Virus record (IMG/VR): IMGVR_UViG_3300023220_000261
Span: 1 to 49,149 of that record
Reading direction: 5' to 3' (one strand)
DNA: 49,149 bases
Source: a virus
Part shown: positions 32,837 through 39,115 of the stretch, piece after piece
Layout: each line of letters opens with the position of its first letter
Position numbering within the stretch: the first letter of the stretch is position 1
Notes under the pieces: generated by a model
Databases searched by the model: none
What the model was told of the DNA's origin: nothing
Seen by the model: only the letters and a program-made list of their open reading frames with translations
Made by a program: the position numbers and the translations under genes

Positions 32837-34096
32837 ATGGAACTACAAGAACAAAAACAAAAAATGGGATTGGCGGTCAAAACGTTTGAAGCAAACGTTG
32901 CGATCATGGACGAAAAAACAACCAAAGCATTGGTTGTATTGTCTGGAATCAAAAAGATTGATTCTGCAGATGATGAAGAGAAAGCGCGCCATTGGTTGGG
33001 GCGTGTTCGTCCAACATTTGAAACCGTTCAAAAATTAAGGAAAGAAATTACCGATCCTTTGGACGTGATCAAAAAAGAATTGATGGAATACGAAAAGAAA
33101 ATTTCAACGACCAAAGGTTCTGGTTCTGAATATGCGCGTGTTAAAACGTTGTTGGATCAATACGCCAATAAAAAGGCGGCTGAAGCCAAAATTGAACAAG
33201 ATCGTATTGAACATGAAAAGAACGTGAAACTTGAAACCGCTGACATCAAATCCAAGTTGATCAAATCCATTGAATTGGGAACGTTCGACTTGATCAAAAA
33301 CGGTGAAGTTCAGTTGACTAAATACGTTGCTGAAATGACACTTGAAAACTTTGATGAAAAATTGGGTAAATTGAATTATAAACCAAAAATGTCACCGGAT
33401 GCATTCAAGAAATTGATGACCGTTTCATATAATCCCACATTGATTAGTTCTGAAGATTATCAAAAAATCATTACGGACTTTGGTGAAAAATTCGAATACA
33501 AAAACATCAATGATTCGTATTGCGAACAATCAAGTATAATATTGGAGCGTGTGAAATTGAAAGATATTCCCGAACACAAAGCGGAACTGGACAAACTTGC
33601 TGCTGCAGTTGAAACTGGCATGTTGGATAATGCTGCGGTTGATCCTGAAAAGTTGAAAGAAAAACTTGCTGCAATCGATAATACATATGCCATAGAGAAA
33701 CAGGCCGTTGAAGAAAAAGCGGATGACGTTGCCGGTGAAGCGAAAATTGATGCTGAATTTGAAGCACAAGTAAGCAAACAATCGATTGAACAACAGACAG
33801 GTATTAGAAAAAACATTTCATATGCGTTCGATGATAAAGCGATTGGTAAGATGACGAAAGTGATTGAAACAATGGCCAAAGTAATCACGCACGTTTTGGC
33901 TGATGCCAAATATAAAGGCATTATCAAAAAGGATTCTCAAGGTTTTCCAAAAATGGATTCTGATGGCAAAATTCAATATGTCGATGGAATCAATTATTGG
34001 TTGAAAGAAATGGCCAAACTGAATATTGACACCGATGAAGTCAACATTCCTAACCTGGTCAAAACTGAGGATGTAAGCACTATTGTACGCGCGTGA
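32837..34096 (+). CDS. coiled-coil protein of recombination operon
   Basis: 419 residues, highly charged and mainly helical. The N-terminal half has long heptad-like stretches (FETVQKLRKEITDPLDVIKKELMEYEKKI), the middle is Glu/Lys/Ala-rich, and the C-terminus is more globular (DGINYWLKEMAKLNIDTDE). Proteins of this shape lie between recT and a RecE/YqaJ-type nuclease in many phages (DUF1351-like position), but the sequence match is not certain. It probably assists the nuclease-annealase pair. Its stop overlaps the GTG of the next gene. Confidence 0.6.
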   Translation: MELQEQKQKMGLAVKTFEANVAIMDEKTTKALVVLSGIKKIDSADDEEKARHWLGRVRPTFETVQKLRKEITDPLDVIKKELMEYEKKISTTKGSGSEYARVKTLLDQYANKKAAEAKIEQDRIEHEKNVKLETADIKSKLIKSIELGTFDLIKNGEVQLTKYVAEMTLENFDEKLGKLNYKPKMSPDAFKKLMTVSYNPTLISSEDYQKIITDFGEKFEYKNINDSYCEQSSIILERVKLKDIPEHKAELDKLAAAVETGMLDNAAVDPEKLKEKLAAIDNTYAIEKQAVEEKADDVAGEAKIDAEFEAQVSKQSIEQQTGIRKNISYAFDDKAIGKMTKVIETMAKVITHVLADAKYKGIIKKDSQGFPKMDSDGKIQYVDGINYWLKEMAKLNIDTDEVNIPNLVKTEDVSTIVRA

Positions 34097-34413
34097 TAGT
34101 TAATCAACAAACAACCCGCGAAATTTGCCCATTGGCATGGAAAGAGTTTCAAGCGTGGTTGACGTTACCGGCAAATAAAGAGGTGCAAAAAGTGATGGCG
34201 CGTGATACTGATTTCAGGGTGCAAATCGGTTGTTATTATGATTTCTTTGTGAAGTACACAAGGCAAGATGATGATATCAAACGCACGTTGATGAAGCATT
34301 CCGCGATTGATCCGCGTGATGTTCAAAAGAATACACTTTACAAGTTATTCGTACAATTGGAAGCATTGATTAGAAGAACTGAAAACTGGTGTTATCGTGG
34401 TCGATTACTTTGA
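34093..34413 (+). CDS. small hypothetical protein of recombination operon
   Basis: 106 residues from a GTG that overlaps the previous stop; no closer ATG fits. Helical, with aromatic patches (PLAWKEFQAWLTLP and YYDFFVKYTRQ). No known family. It overlaps the start of the RecE-like nuclease gene by 17 bases, so all four genes of the operon are linked by translation. Confidence 0.55.
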   Translation: MIVNQQTTREICPLAWKEFQAWLTLPANKEVQKVMARDTDFRVQIGCYYDFFVKYTRQDDDIKRTLMKHSAIDPRDVQKNTLYKLFVQLEALIRRTENWCYRGRLL

Positions 34414-35035
34414 ATTACCATTCGTTTCGAATAGTGACTTGGGCGCATTGCGCAAAGAGATTTATGGCATTGTTGAGATACCCAATTTACAATTTCATTT
34501 TGCTTTTGGTAGTTTGGTTGATGCGATGTTGACCGAACCACCTGAAGTAATTGAATTCTGTCGTAATGATTATGATTTCACCAAAGATCATTTGGACATG
34601 GCCGATAAGATGGTTGATTATTGTCTCAAAGATCCATTGATACCATTGGTGTTGAAAAAAATGGTTGGCCAACATGTTTATATAAGGACCATGGATTTTG
34701 AACATGATGGTTTTGAATTCAAAATGAAATGCCGATGCAAATTTGATTTGTATTCGAAGTTGATGAAAATGGCATTGGATTTTAAAACGTTGAGCGTATC
34801 AACACACAACGCATTCATTGCGTCAATCGATCATTTCGATTATGACAGACAAGCGGCTTTTTATATGGACCTCGCGCGAATTGATAGGTTTTGGATCGTT
34901 GGAATTAGTAAATTGAACAACAAGATATTCAAACTTGCAATTGAACGTGATGACGACACTTATAAAAGCGGTCGTGATAAATACATGTATTGGGGTAAAA
35001 AATACTTTGATATGGTTTACAACTTAAAATTATAA
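34397..35035 (+). CDS. RecE-like exonuclease, PD-(D/E)XK fold
   Basis: 212 residues from a GTG. Visible core: GSLVDAML (residues 38-45, the GxxxDxxL helix that carries a His in many relatives), then KFDLYS with Asp 117, the metal-binding DFK at 128-130, and DRQAAFYMD with Gln 152 and Tyr 156. This order is that of the PDDEXK_12/RecE C-terminal nuclease domain. It would chew back double-stranded ends for RecT. The recT - coiled coil - small - nuclease order is one operon. Confidence 0.82.
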   Translation: MVDYFELPFVSNSDLGALRKEIYGIVEIPNLQFHFAFGSLVDAMLTEPPEVIEFCRNDYDFTKDHLDMADKMVDYCLKDPLIPLVLKKMVGQHVYIRTMDFEHDGFEFKMKCRCKFDLYSKLMKMALDFKTLSVSTHNAFIASIDHFDYDRQAAFYMDLARIDRFWIVGISKLNNKIFKLAIERDDDTYKSGRDKYMYWGKKYFDMVYNLKL

Positions 35036-35037
35036 TT

Positions 35038-35184
35038 ATGCTTAGAACTTACATTAAATTGACTAAGAATGAATTGACATCAATCAAGCAAGAACACATG
35101 GCTGTTGGTTTCAAAGTTGGGTTGATTGCTGGATTTATGGCGGCAATGATAATTTGCACTTTATACATTAAATACGTTCAATAA
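35038..35184 (+). CDS. 48-residue membrane protein
   Basis: 48 residues with a polar start (MLRTYIKLTKNELTSIKQE) and a single membrane span near the end (VGFKVGLIAGFMAAMIICTLYI). It lies two bases after the nuclease stop, and its TAA shares a base with the next ATG, so the coding call is good despite its size. Function unknown. Confidence 0.6.
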   Translation: MLRTYIKLTKNELTSIKQEHMAVGFKVGLIAGFMAAMIICTLYIKYVQ

Positions 35185-35552
35185 TGGCTAAAATCAGAAT
35201 CAAACGTGTTCCGGAAACGACCAACAACATCACTAAGGCAATAATAAGTTATTTGCTCAATGAAGGCCATTCAGCAAGCCGCGTGAACGTTCAAGGCCAA
35301 TACGATCCATCAATACCAGGTTGGCGGCCTTCGGGATCTCGTAAAGGATTTTTTGATGTTGCGGCATGTATTAAAGATTCAAACGGTGTTGGCCGGTTTT
35401 GTGCTTTCGATGTGAAAACTGGAAACGACACACTGAGCCCGGCACAAAGGAAATTTATCAAAGAAGTGGAAGCCGCTGGTGGTATTGCCATTGAAATTGA
35501 AAAGTATGCTGATTTTATCGAATGGTACCTTAACTATATAAAAACGATATGA
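35184..35552 (+). CDS. VRR-NUC-like nuclease
   Basis: 122 residues. The motifs of the small VRR-NUC/phage nuclease family are in place: SRKGFFDVAA with Asp 58, AFDVKTG with Asp 76 and Lys 78, and SPAQRKFIKEVEAAGG with Gln 88. Such enzymes cut branched DNA (Holliday-junction-like) in phages. It follows the RecT/RecE-like operon, so processing of recombination intermediates is likely. The N-terminus is basic. Confidence 0.82.
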   Translation: MAKIRIKRVPETTNNITKAIISYLLNEGHSASRVNVQGQYDPSIPGWRPSGSRKGFFDVAACIKDSNGVGRFCAFDVKTGNDTLSPAQRKFIKEVEAAGGIAIEIEKYADFIEWYLNYIKTI

Positions 35553-35746
35553 AAAACCTATGTGATAATTGTGAACATTGTTTGTTCACCACACCAATGA
35601 GCCCACTCAGTAAGAGTCATATGATTGTTGAAAAAGTGGATCAAAAACCGGTGAGTTGGTACATGATACCAGGAGCACTTTGCACAAAAATATTCGTGCA
35701 TATGAATGACGTTGTTAAATGTTCACAATTTAAACAAAAACCATAA
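35549..35746 (+). CDS. small Cys-rich protein
   Basis: 65 residues. CDNCEHC at residues 5-11 and later single cysteines (ALCTK and VKCSQF) suggest a zinc site. The order of these cysteines around SWYMIPGALC, ending CSQF, is common in small phage proteins of unknown role. It overlaps the stop of the VRR-NUC gene by four bases. Confidence 0.65.
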   Translation: MKNLCDNCEHCLFTTPMSPLSKSHMIVEKVDQKPVSWYMIPGALCTKIFVHMNDVVKCSQFKQKP

Positions 35747-35747
35747 C

Positions 35748-35951
35748 ATGGCTGAATTAACAGATGAAAGCGTTATGACCTTTGGCAAATACAAAGGCGT
35801 ACAAATGGTAATGGTTCCGGATGGTTGGTTTATGTGGTATTGGAAAGAAAACAAACATCATCTTGCTAAAAAGGGCCGTTATCCGAACAGCGTTCCAATA
35901 CTAGAATATATAAAAGATTCATTTGACGAAAAAGAACTATCATGCAACTAA
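35748..35951 (+). CDS. DUF3820-like small protein
   Basis: 67 residues from the ATG at 35748. MTFGKYKGVQMVMVPDGWFMWYW matches the start of DUF3820 (FGKYKG, then L or M, then P and an aromatic segment), a small domain often coupled to exonucleases. It overlaps the following DEDDh exonuclease gene by 10 bases, consistent with a nuclease partner role, though this is inference. Confidence 0.7.
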   Translation: MAELTDESVMTFGKYKGVQMVMVPDGWFMWYWKENKHHLAKKGRYPNSVPILEYIKDSFDEKELSCN

Positions 35952-36526
35952 GACTATTTTTCGATACCGAAACAACCGGGTTGCCAGACAATTATAAGGC
36001 ATCTTACACAAACGTCAGTAATTGGCCGCGACTTGTTCAATTAGCCTGGGTATTGTATAACGGTGACACAGAAGTTTCAAGCGGTGATTATCTGGTTAAA
36101 CCTCATGGTTTTATTATTCCGGAAGCCGCTTCTGACATACACGACCATGATCATGAAAAATGCATGAAACTTGGCGTTGATTTGAAACATGCGCTAAATG
36201 AATTTTATGGTGATTTCTTACAATGTGATGGGTTGTTTGCCCACAACATTGATTTCGATAATCATATTGTTGCATCTGAATTACACAGATCCGGCGCCAT
36301 TGGCCATGCCAAATTGTTCATGACTAAACCCATGTTTTGCACAATGAAATCATCCACCGAATATTGCAAATTACCTGGTAAGTACGGATTCAAATGGCCG
36401 AAACTCGGTGAAATGTACCAAGTGCTTTTTGATGAAGTATTGGAAAACACGCATGACGCTGTTGTTGATATTCGAGCCACAGCCAAATGTTATTTTGAAC
36501 TTAAAAAACGGGGCGTATTCCCATAA
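35942..36526 (+). CDS. DEDDh 3'-5' exonuclease (DnaQ-like)
   Basis: 194 residues. All four motifs are visible: FDTETTGLP with Asp 8 and Glu 10, AHNIDFDN with Asp 104, and HDAVVDI with His 171 and Asp 176. The protein removes 3' nucleotides, as in proofreading or repair. No DNA polymerase gene is visible in the window, so it may act with the host polymerase or in recombination. It overlaps the DUF3820-like gene at its start. Confidence 0.88.
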   Translation: MQLRLFFDTETTGLPDNYKASYTNVSNWPRLVQLAWVLYNGDTEVSSGDYLVKPHGFIIPEAASDIHDHDHEKCMKLGVDLKHALNEFYGDFLQCDGLFAHNIDFDNHIVASELHRSGAIGHAKLFMTKPMFCTMKSSTEYCKLPGKYGFKWPKLGEMYQVLFDEVLENTHDAVVDIRATAKCYFELKKRGVFP

Positions 36527-36539
36527 ACCCGTTTCATAA

Positions 36540-36674
36540 ATGAATGTCATGGAACAACGTTTTTTGGTACACAGAAGAATTATAAAACACGCTTTGATTT
36601 ACCTCTTCACTTTGAATCTGGTTCATTGGTATGAAGTGGAACATTACTACTACATGAAAACTTTTAAATCTTAA
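36540..36674 (+). CDS. 44-residue hypothetical protein
   Basis: 44 residues with a basic start (QRFLVHRRIIKHA) and an aromatic-rich end (VHWYEVEHYYYMK). It starts 13 bases after the exonuclease stop, and its stop codon is followed by the first, weaker copy of the CGAAC leader motif (TTAATACGAACATT). Coding is likely from the packing, function unknown. Confidence 0.45.
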   Translation: MNVMEQRFLVHRRIIKHALIYLFTLNLVHWYEVEHYYYMKTFKS

Positions 36675-36691
36675 TACGAACATTAAACAAC

Positions 36692-36910
36692 ATGGAAATA
36701 TCACAAATGAATTTTGAAATTGATCAGAAGCAACAATGCAAAGAAGTGTATTTGGAGAATCTGCCAATTTTTGGAGATAAAATGGCTTTGATAGTTTCAG
36801 GGTCACCATCAAAGAAAGGGTATTGGATTGAATCAACTTCTTCAGCTCACTTTCTTTTGGATGGTCAGATAGCCTACATAGGTGAGAAAGCCTTAAGTAT
36901 TTTAAAATGA
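36692..36910 (+). CDS. small hypothetical protein
   Basis: 72 residues, alpha/beta mix (PIFGDKMALIVSGS, then YWIESTSSAHFLLDGQIAYIG), no cysteine pair or membrane span. First of a cluster of very small genes that runs to 39115. Leader TACGAACATTAAACAAC resembles the shared motif but is further from the ATG. Confidence 0.6.
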   Translation: MEISQMNFEIDQKQQCKEVYLENLPIFGDKMALIVSGSPSKKGYWIESTSSAHFLLDGQIAYIGEKALSILK

Positions 36911-36923
36911 ACAATCACAGACT

Positions 36924-37265
36924 ATGAAAATATTAACACAAGAAGTATTCGAAGGACAGCCTAACAATGTTGACTGGGTTGGTGTCGATTATGATGGACT
37001 AATGAGCTTTGGTCATTTAACCAATCCAAGATACACTCACGCTTCAGAAAGATGGAGAGGATTTGATTTGGTAGGACTTAGAGTTGAAAATAGTGGGTAC
37101 ATACCATTGACATCATTGAAGAGAAATACATTGAGAGAAAGGATAGCAATTGGTGAATGTGTTTCGCCACTCACTACTGATCGATGTCCTGTATGTGTTG
37201 ATAGCTGCGAGGCATCACATCATAAGAACGAGGTCAATGAGTTAAAGAAAATAATTGAATCTTAA
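36924..37265 (+). CDS. hypothetical protein with C-terminal Cys motif
   Basis: 113 residues. The first 75 look globular (NNVDWVGVDYDGLMSFGHL, then RGFDLVGLRVENSG). The C-terminus has CPVCVDSC and a His pair (ASHH), which could bind zinc, followed by a charged helix. Unknown family. Followed at 37263 by the clearest copy of the start-associated motif. Confidence 0.65.
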   Translation: MKILTQEVFEGQPNNVDWVGVDYDGLMSFGHLTNPRYTHASERWRGFDLVGLRVENSGYIPLTSLKRNTLRERIAIGECVSPLTTDRCPVCVDSCEASHHKNEVNELKKIIES

Positions 37266-37267
37266 TT

Positions 37268-37275
37268 CGAACGAT
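37268..37275 (+). promoter_or_regulatory. start-associated motif CGAACGAT, copy 1
   Basis: TTAATTCGAACGATT directly before the ATG at 37277, overlapping the end of the previous gene's flank. Confidence 0.55.
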
Positions 37276-37276
37276 T

Positions 37277-37435
37277 ATGAAGACTACATTTAATTATACA
37301 GCGAAAACCCACAAAGGAAATCACATTAGTGGGAAAGTTTTAGCAGAGAGTCATGAAGATGCTCACGATTATCTATCTGATCAAAACTATATAGAGATTA
37401 ATGTCAAGAGACATTTTGAAGTAGATGAACTTTAA
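37277..37435 (+). CDS. 52-residue protein, GspF-leader-like pattern
   Basis: 52 residues. FNYTAKTHKGNHISGKVLAE followed by a helix with SHEDAHDYL resembles the short leader domain of GspF/PilC proteins (aromatic-x-Ala, Gly, Gly, then Ala-x-x-x-L), but no other part of such proteins is present. It is probably a free small domain. Begins after motif copy 1 and ends at copy 2. Confidence 0.55.
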   Translation: MKTTFNYTAKTHKGNHISGKVLAESHEDAHDYLSDQNYIEINVKRHFEVDEL

Positions 37436-37437
37436 TT

Positions 37438-37445
37438 CGAACGAT
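37438..37445 (+). promoter_or_regulatory. start-associated motif CGAACGAT, copy 2
   Basis: TTAATTCGAACGATT before the ATG at 37447, identical to copy 1 over 15 bases and using the stop codon of the previous gene as its first bases. Confidence 0.55.
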
Positions 37446-37446
37446 T

Positions 37447-37644
37447 ATGGAGAATTACATCGTAAGGCAAAACATAATGGGTAAAAGAAATTATACCCCC
37501 TATTGTGGCAATGTGAATTGCACCAAAGGAATGCCAAGAACTGAATGGAGTAAGAAGGTGGATCAGTTCACTTGTCTATGTGGTTGGGTGTCTTCATTCC
37601 CTGCAAACTTCATCAAGGAATACAAAAACAAATGGTTTAATTAA
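37447..37644 (+). CDS. small zinc-ribbon-like protein
   Basis: 65 residues. CGNVNC near residue 20 and CLCGW near 45 form two cysteine pairs of zinc-ribbon type. A start at 37480 (MGKRNY) is possible but would leave the leader motif far from the ATG, so 37447 is preferred. Function unknown. Confidence 0.6.
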   Translation: MENYIVRQNIMGKRNYTPYCGNVNCTKGMPRTEWSKKVDQFTCLCGWVSSFPANFIKEYKNKWFN

Positions 37645-37645
37645 A

Positions 37646-37653
37646 CGAACGAT
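37646..37653 (+). promoter_or_regulatory. start-associated motif CGAACGAT, copy 3
   Basis: TTAAACGAACGAT immediately before the ATG at 37654. Confidence 0.5.
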
Positions 37654-37830
37654 ATGGAGGAATCAAAAGATATCATCATTAAAGGATTTGAGAAACAAAT
37701 CAAACTTCTTGAGAATCGCAAAAGTGAATACTGGAATGGAGTAAGAGATGGATATATAACGTCACTTGAGTTTATCCAGAAACATGAACCTTTCAAAAAA
37801 TCAACTAATGAAGAAGCCTCGAAAAATTGA
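37654..37830 (+). CDS. 58-residue hypothetical protein
   Basis: 58 residues, helical and charged (IIIKGFEKQIKLLENRKSEYW), short enough to be missed by length filters. The start is fixed by the leader motif. Its 3' end overlaps the next gene in another frame by 47 bases. Unknown function. Confidence 0.55.
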   Translation: MEESKDIIIKGFEKQIKLLENRKSEYWNGVRDGYITSLEFIQKHEPFKKSTNEEASKN

Positions 37831-37936
37831 GTTTGAGTTTCATGGATTTAAGGAAGATGAGACTTACGTGTATTGGAAACAATATTCAGAAGAGCTTGAA
37901 AAGTACATTCAACATTTAGAATCAAAGTCAAATTAA
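37784..37936 (+). CDS. 50-residue hypothetical protein
   Basis: 50 residues from 37784, or 42 from the ATG at 37808. It overlaps the previous gene in a different frame and has no leader motif of its own, unlike most neighbours. Charged, with aromatic residues (YVYWKQYSEELEKYIQHLE). Its stop codon starts the next copy of the motif, which supports it being a real gene. Confidence 0.5.
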   Translation: MNLSKNQLMKKPRKIEFEFHGFKEDETYVYWKQYSEELEKYIQHLESKSN

Positions 37937-37937
37937 A

Positions 37938-37945
37938 CGAACGAA
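37938..37945 (+). promoter_or_regulatory. start-associated motif CGAACGAA, copy 4
   Basis: TTAAACGAACGAACT before the ATG at 37948; one base differs from copies 1-3. Confidence 0.5.
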
Positions 37946-37947
37946 CT

Positions 37948-38178
37948 ATGAAACTATACTTATTAACAACTAAAGGGCTTGGAGATTTCTATTTAGTCTC
38001 TGAAAGTCCAAATGAAGCACAAGATAAATTGACTGAATTATTGGTTAAGGCTGACTACGGTTTTACTGACAGAAGAAAAGTCACAAATATCAAATGGTTG
38101 ACTGATGAAATTAGCGAGTTCCCAAAAGGAAAGCCAAACTTCTCTAATGATGGCAACTTGATTTTACCAACTTCTTAA
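37948..38178 (+). CDS. small hypothetical protein
   Basis: 76 residues, alpha/beta (KLYLLTTKGLGDFYLVSESP, then EAQDKLTELLVKADYGF), resembling a compact single domain without catalytic signature. Flanked by motif copies 4 and 5. Function unknown. Confidence 0.6.
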   Translation: MKLYLLTTKGLGDFYLVSESPNEAQDKLTELLVKADYGFTDRRKVTNIKWLTDEISEFPKGKPNFSNDGNLILPTS

Positions 38179-38180
38179 TT

Positions 38181-38188
38181 CGAACGAA
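38181..38188 (+). promoter_or_regulatory. start-associated motif CGAACGAA, copy 5
   Basis: TTAATTCGAACGAATC before the ATG at 38191. Confidence 0.5.
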
Positions 38189-38190
38189 TC

Positions 38191-38370
38191 ATGAAAGCAA
38201 TAATACAGCAAAACGGAAATTTACAATTAACGCCTGAGACAGAATTAGAAAATTATGCTTTAGATAAATGGTATGAAGGACATAACAAAAAAGGAAAAGA
38301 GACATTAACTATCAACCTATTTGTAGTCGATCATTCCAAGCCTTGTCAATCTGATGAATCACATCCCTAA
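38191..38370 (+). CDS. 59-residue hypothetical protein
   Basis: 59 residues (KAIIQQNGNLQLTPETELE, then ETLTINLFVVDHS), likely a small beta-alpha domain. The start is fixed by motif copy 5 and the stop is followed by copy 6. No family recognised. Confidence 0.55.
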   Translation: MKAIIQQNGNLQLTPETELENYALDKWYEGHNKKGKETLTINLFVVDHSKPCQSDESHP

Positions 38371-38373
38371 ATA

Positions 38374-38381
38374 CGAACGAT
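38374..38381 (+). promoter_or_regulatory. start-associated motif CGAACGAT, copy 6
   Basis: TAAATACGAACGAT directly before the ATG at 38382 of the HTH gene. Confidence 0.5.
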
Positions 38382-38588
38382 ATGCAATACAATGAATTGA
38401 AATTTGGAATAAAACTAAAGCAACTCAGATTGTCAGCAAATTTATCACAATCTAAGTTGGCAGAAAACTCAGGTTTTCATAAAGCTGCCATCAATCGATG
38501 GGAATCGAAGGGAGGCAATCCAAGCATTAAAACATTGAACAAGCTTGCAAAAGCATTGGATATTGATTTTGTAGAATTTTTTAAATAA
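38382..38588 (+). CDS. HTH (XRE/Cro-CI type) DNA-binding protein
   Basis: 68 residues, a single XRE helix-turn-helix: IKLKQLRLSANLSQSKLAENSGFHKAAINRWESKGGNP, then LNKLAKALDIDFVEFF, the complete five-helix pattern. It binds an operator as a dimer, likely as Cro-like regulator. Target unknown; the AGAA-N4-TTCT sites are candidates, but no copy lies before this gene itself. It is translated from the shared leader motif like its neighbours. Confidence 0.85.
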   Translation: MQYNELKFGIKLKQLRLSANLSQSKLAENSGFHKAAINRWESKGGNPSIKTLNKLAKALDIDFVEFFK

Positions 38589-38595
38589 CGAACCT

Positions 38596-38799
38596 ATGAT
38601 GACATTATCAAAATTATTTAAGATGGAATGTGTGACCTGTGAAAGTGAGTTTAACAGCCTTTCCTCAAGTTGTGGAACAGGATATTCATGGACTTTACAC
38701 AAATGCCCTAACTGCGGACAATTACACGCTAAAGCTTTAGGAGATACTGGTTATGTACCAAGTCAAGTTAAAAATGACAAAAAAGTTATATGTATTTAA
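38596..38799 (+). CDS. small zinc-finger-like protein
   Basis: 67 residues. CVTC near residue 11 and CPNC near residue 36 form a likely zinc site, with SCGTGYSWTLHKCPNCGQLHA resembling a zinc ribbon. The leader AACGAACCT is a partial copy of the motif. Function unknown. Confidence 0.6.
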   Translation: MMTLSKLFKMECVTCESEFNSLSSSCGTGYSWTLHKCPNCGQLHAKALGDTGYVPSQVKNDKKVICI

Positions 38800-38823
38800 A
38801 TATGAACCTTAATTAAAACGATA

Positions 38824-39009
38824 ATGAATAAATACGACAAAATAGTTGAAGATACCCCGGCATTGAAACGCGGAAAAGTTTGGTGCAGATCATGTGGAAA
38901 TGAACAGGACGTTGATTCTGCGCAGGCTTTAGAACACGGTTGGCCAAAATGTTGCGGTTACACAATGACCATTGACGAACCTAAAAAATCGAACGATGTT
39001 GCAAAGTGA
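38824..39009 (+). CDS. small zinc-ribbon-like protein
   Basis: 61 residues. CRSC near residue 21 and CCGY near residue 42 form a likely zinc ribbon (WCRSCGNEQDVDSAQALEHGWPKCCG). The leader has AACGAT six bases before the ATG region. It overlaps the next small gene, whose motif copy lies inside this coding sequence. Confidence 0.6.
   Translation: MNKYDKIVEDTPALKRGKVWCRSCGNEQDVDSAQALEHGWPKCCGYTMTIDEPKKSNDVAK
38990..38997 (+). promoter_or_regulatory. start-associated motif CGAACGAT, copy 7
   Basis: TCGAACGATG, in which the AT belongs to the ATG at 38996. This copy is inside the coding sequence of the 38824 gene, which argues for a role in translation rather than transcription. Confidence 0.45.
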
Positions 39010-39115
39010 TTTACAGAATTTACATGATTCATGGATATCGCTTGTTGAAGCAACATACAAAGCATTGAAAATCCCTGAAATTTTAAGTTGGATGACTAAA
39101 CAAATGACTAAATGA
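38996..39115 (+). CDS. 39-residue hypothetical protein
   Basis: 39 residues, helical (HDSWISLVEATYKALKIPEILSW). It starts at a motif copy and its stop overlaps the helicase ATG (ATGA), so it is probably a translational coupler for the helicase. Function otherwise unknown. Confidence 0.45.
   Translation: MLQSDLQNLHDSWISLVEATYKALKIPEILSWMTKQMTK

Noticed and set aside
33460-33927. 155-residue open frame on the minus strand
   Set aside because: It lies fully inside the coiled-coil gene of the recombination operon. Its Ser/Ala/Phe-rich product is what an antisense frame of Lys/Glu/Ala-rich coding DNA gives; no promoter or start context was seen.
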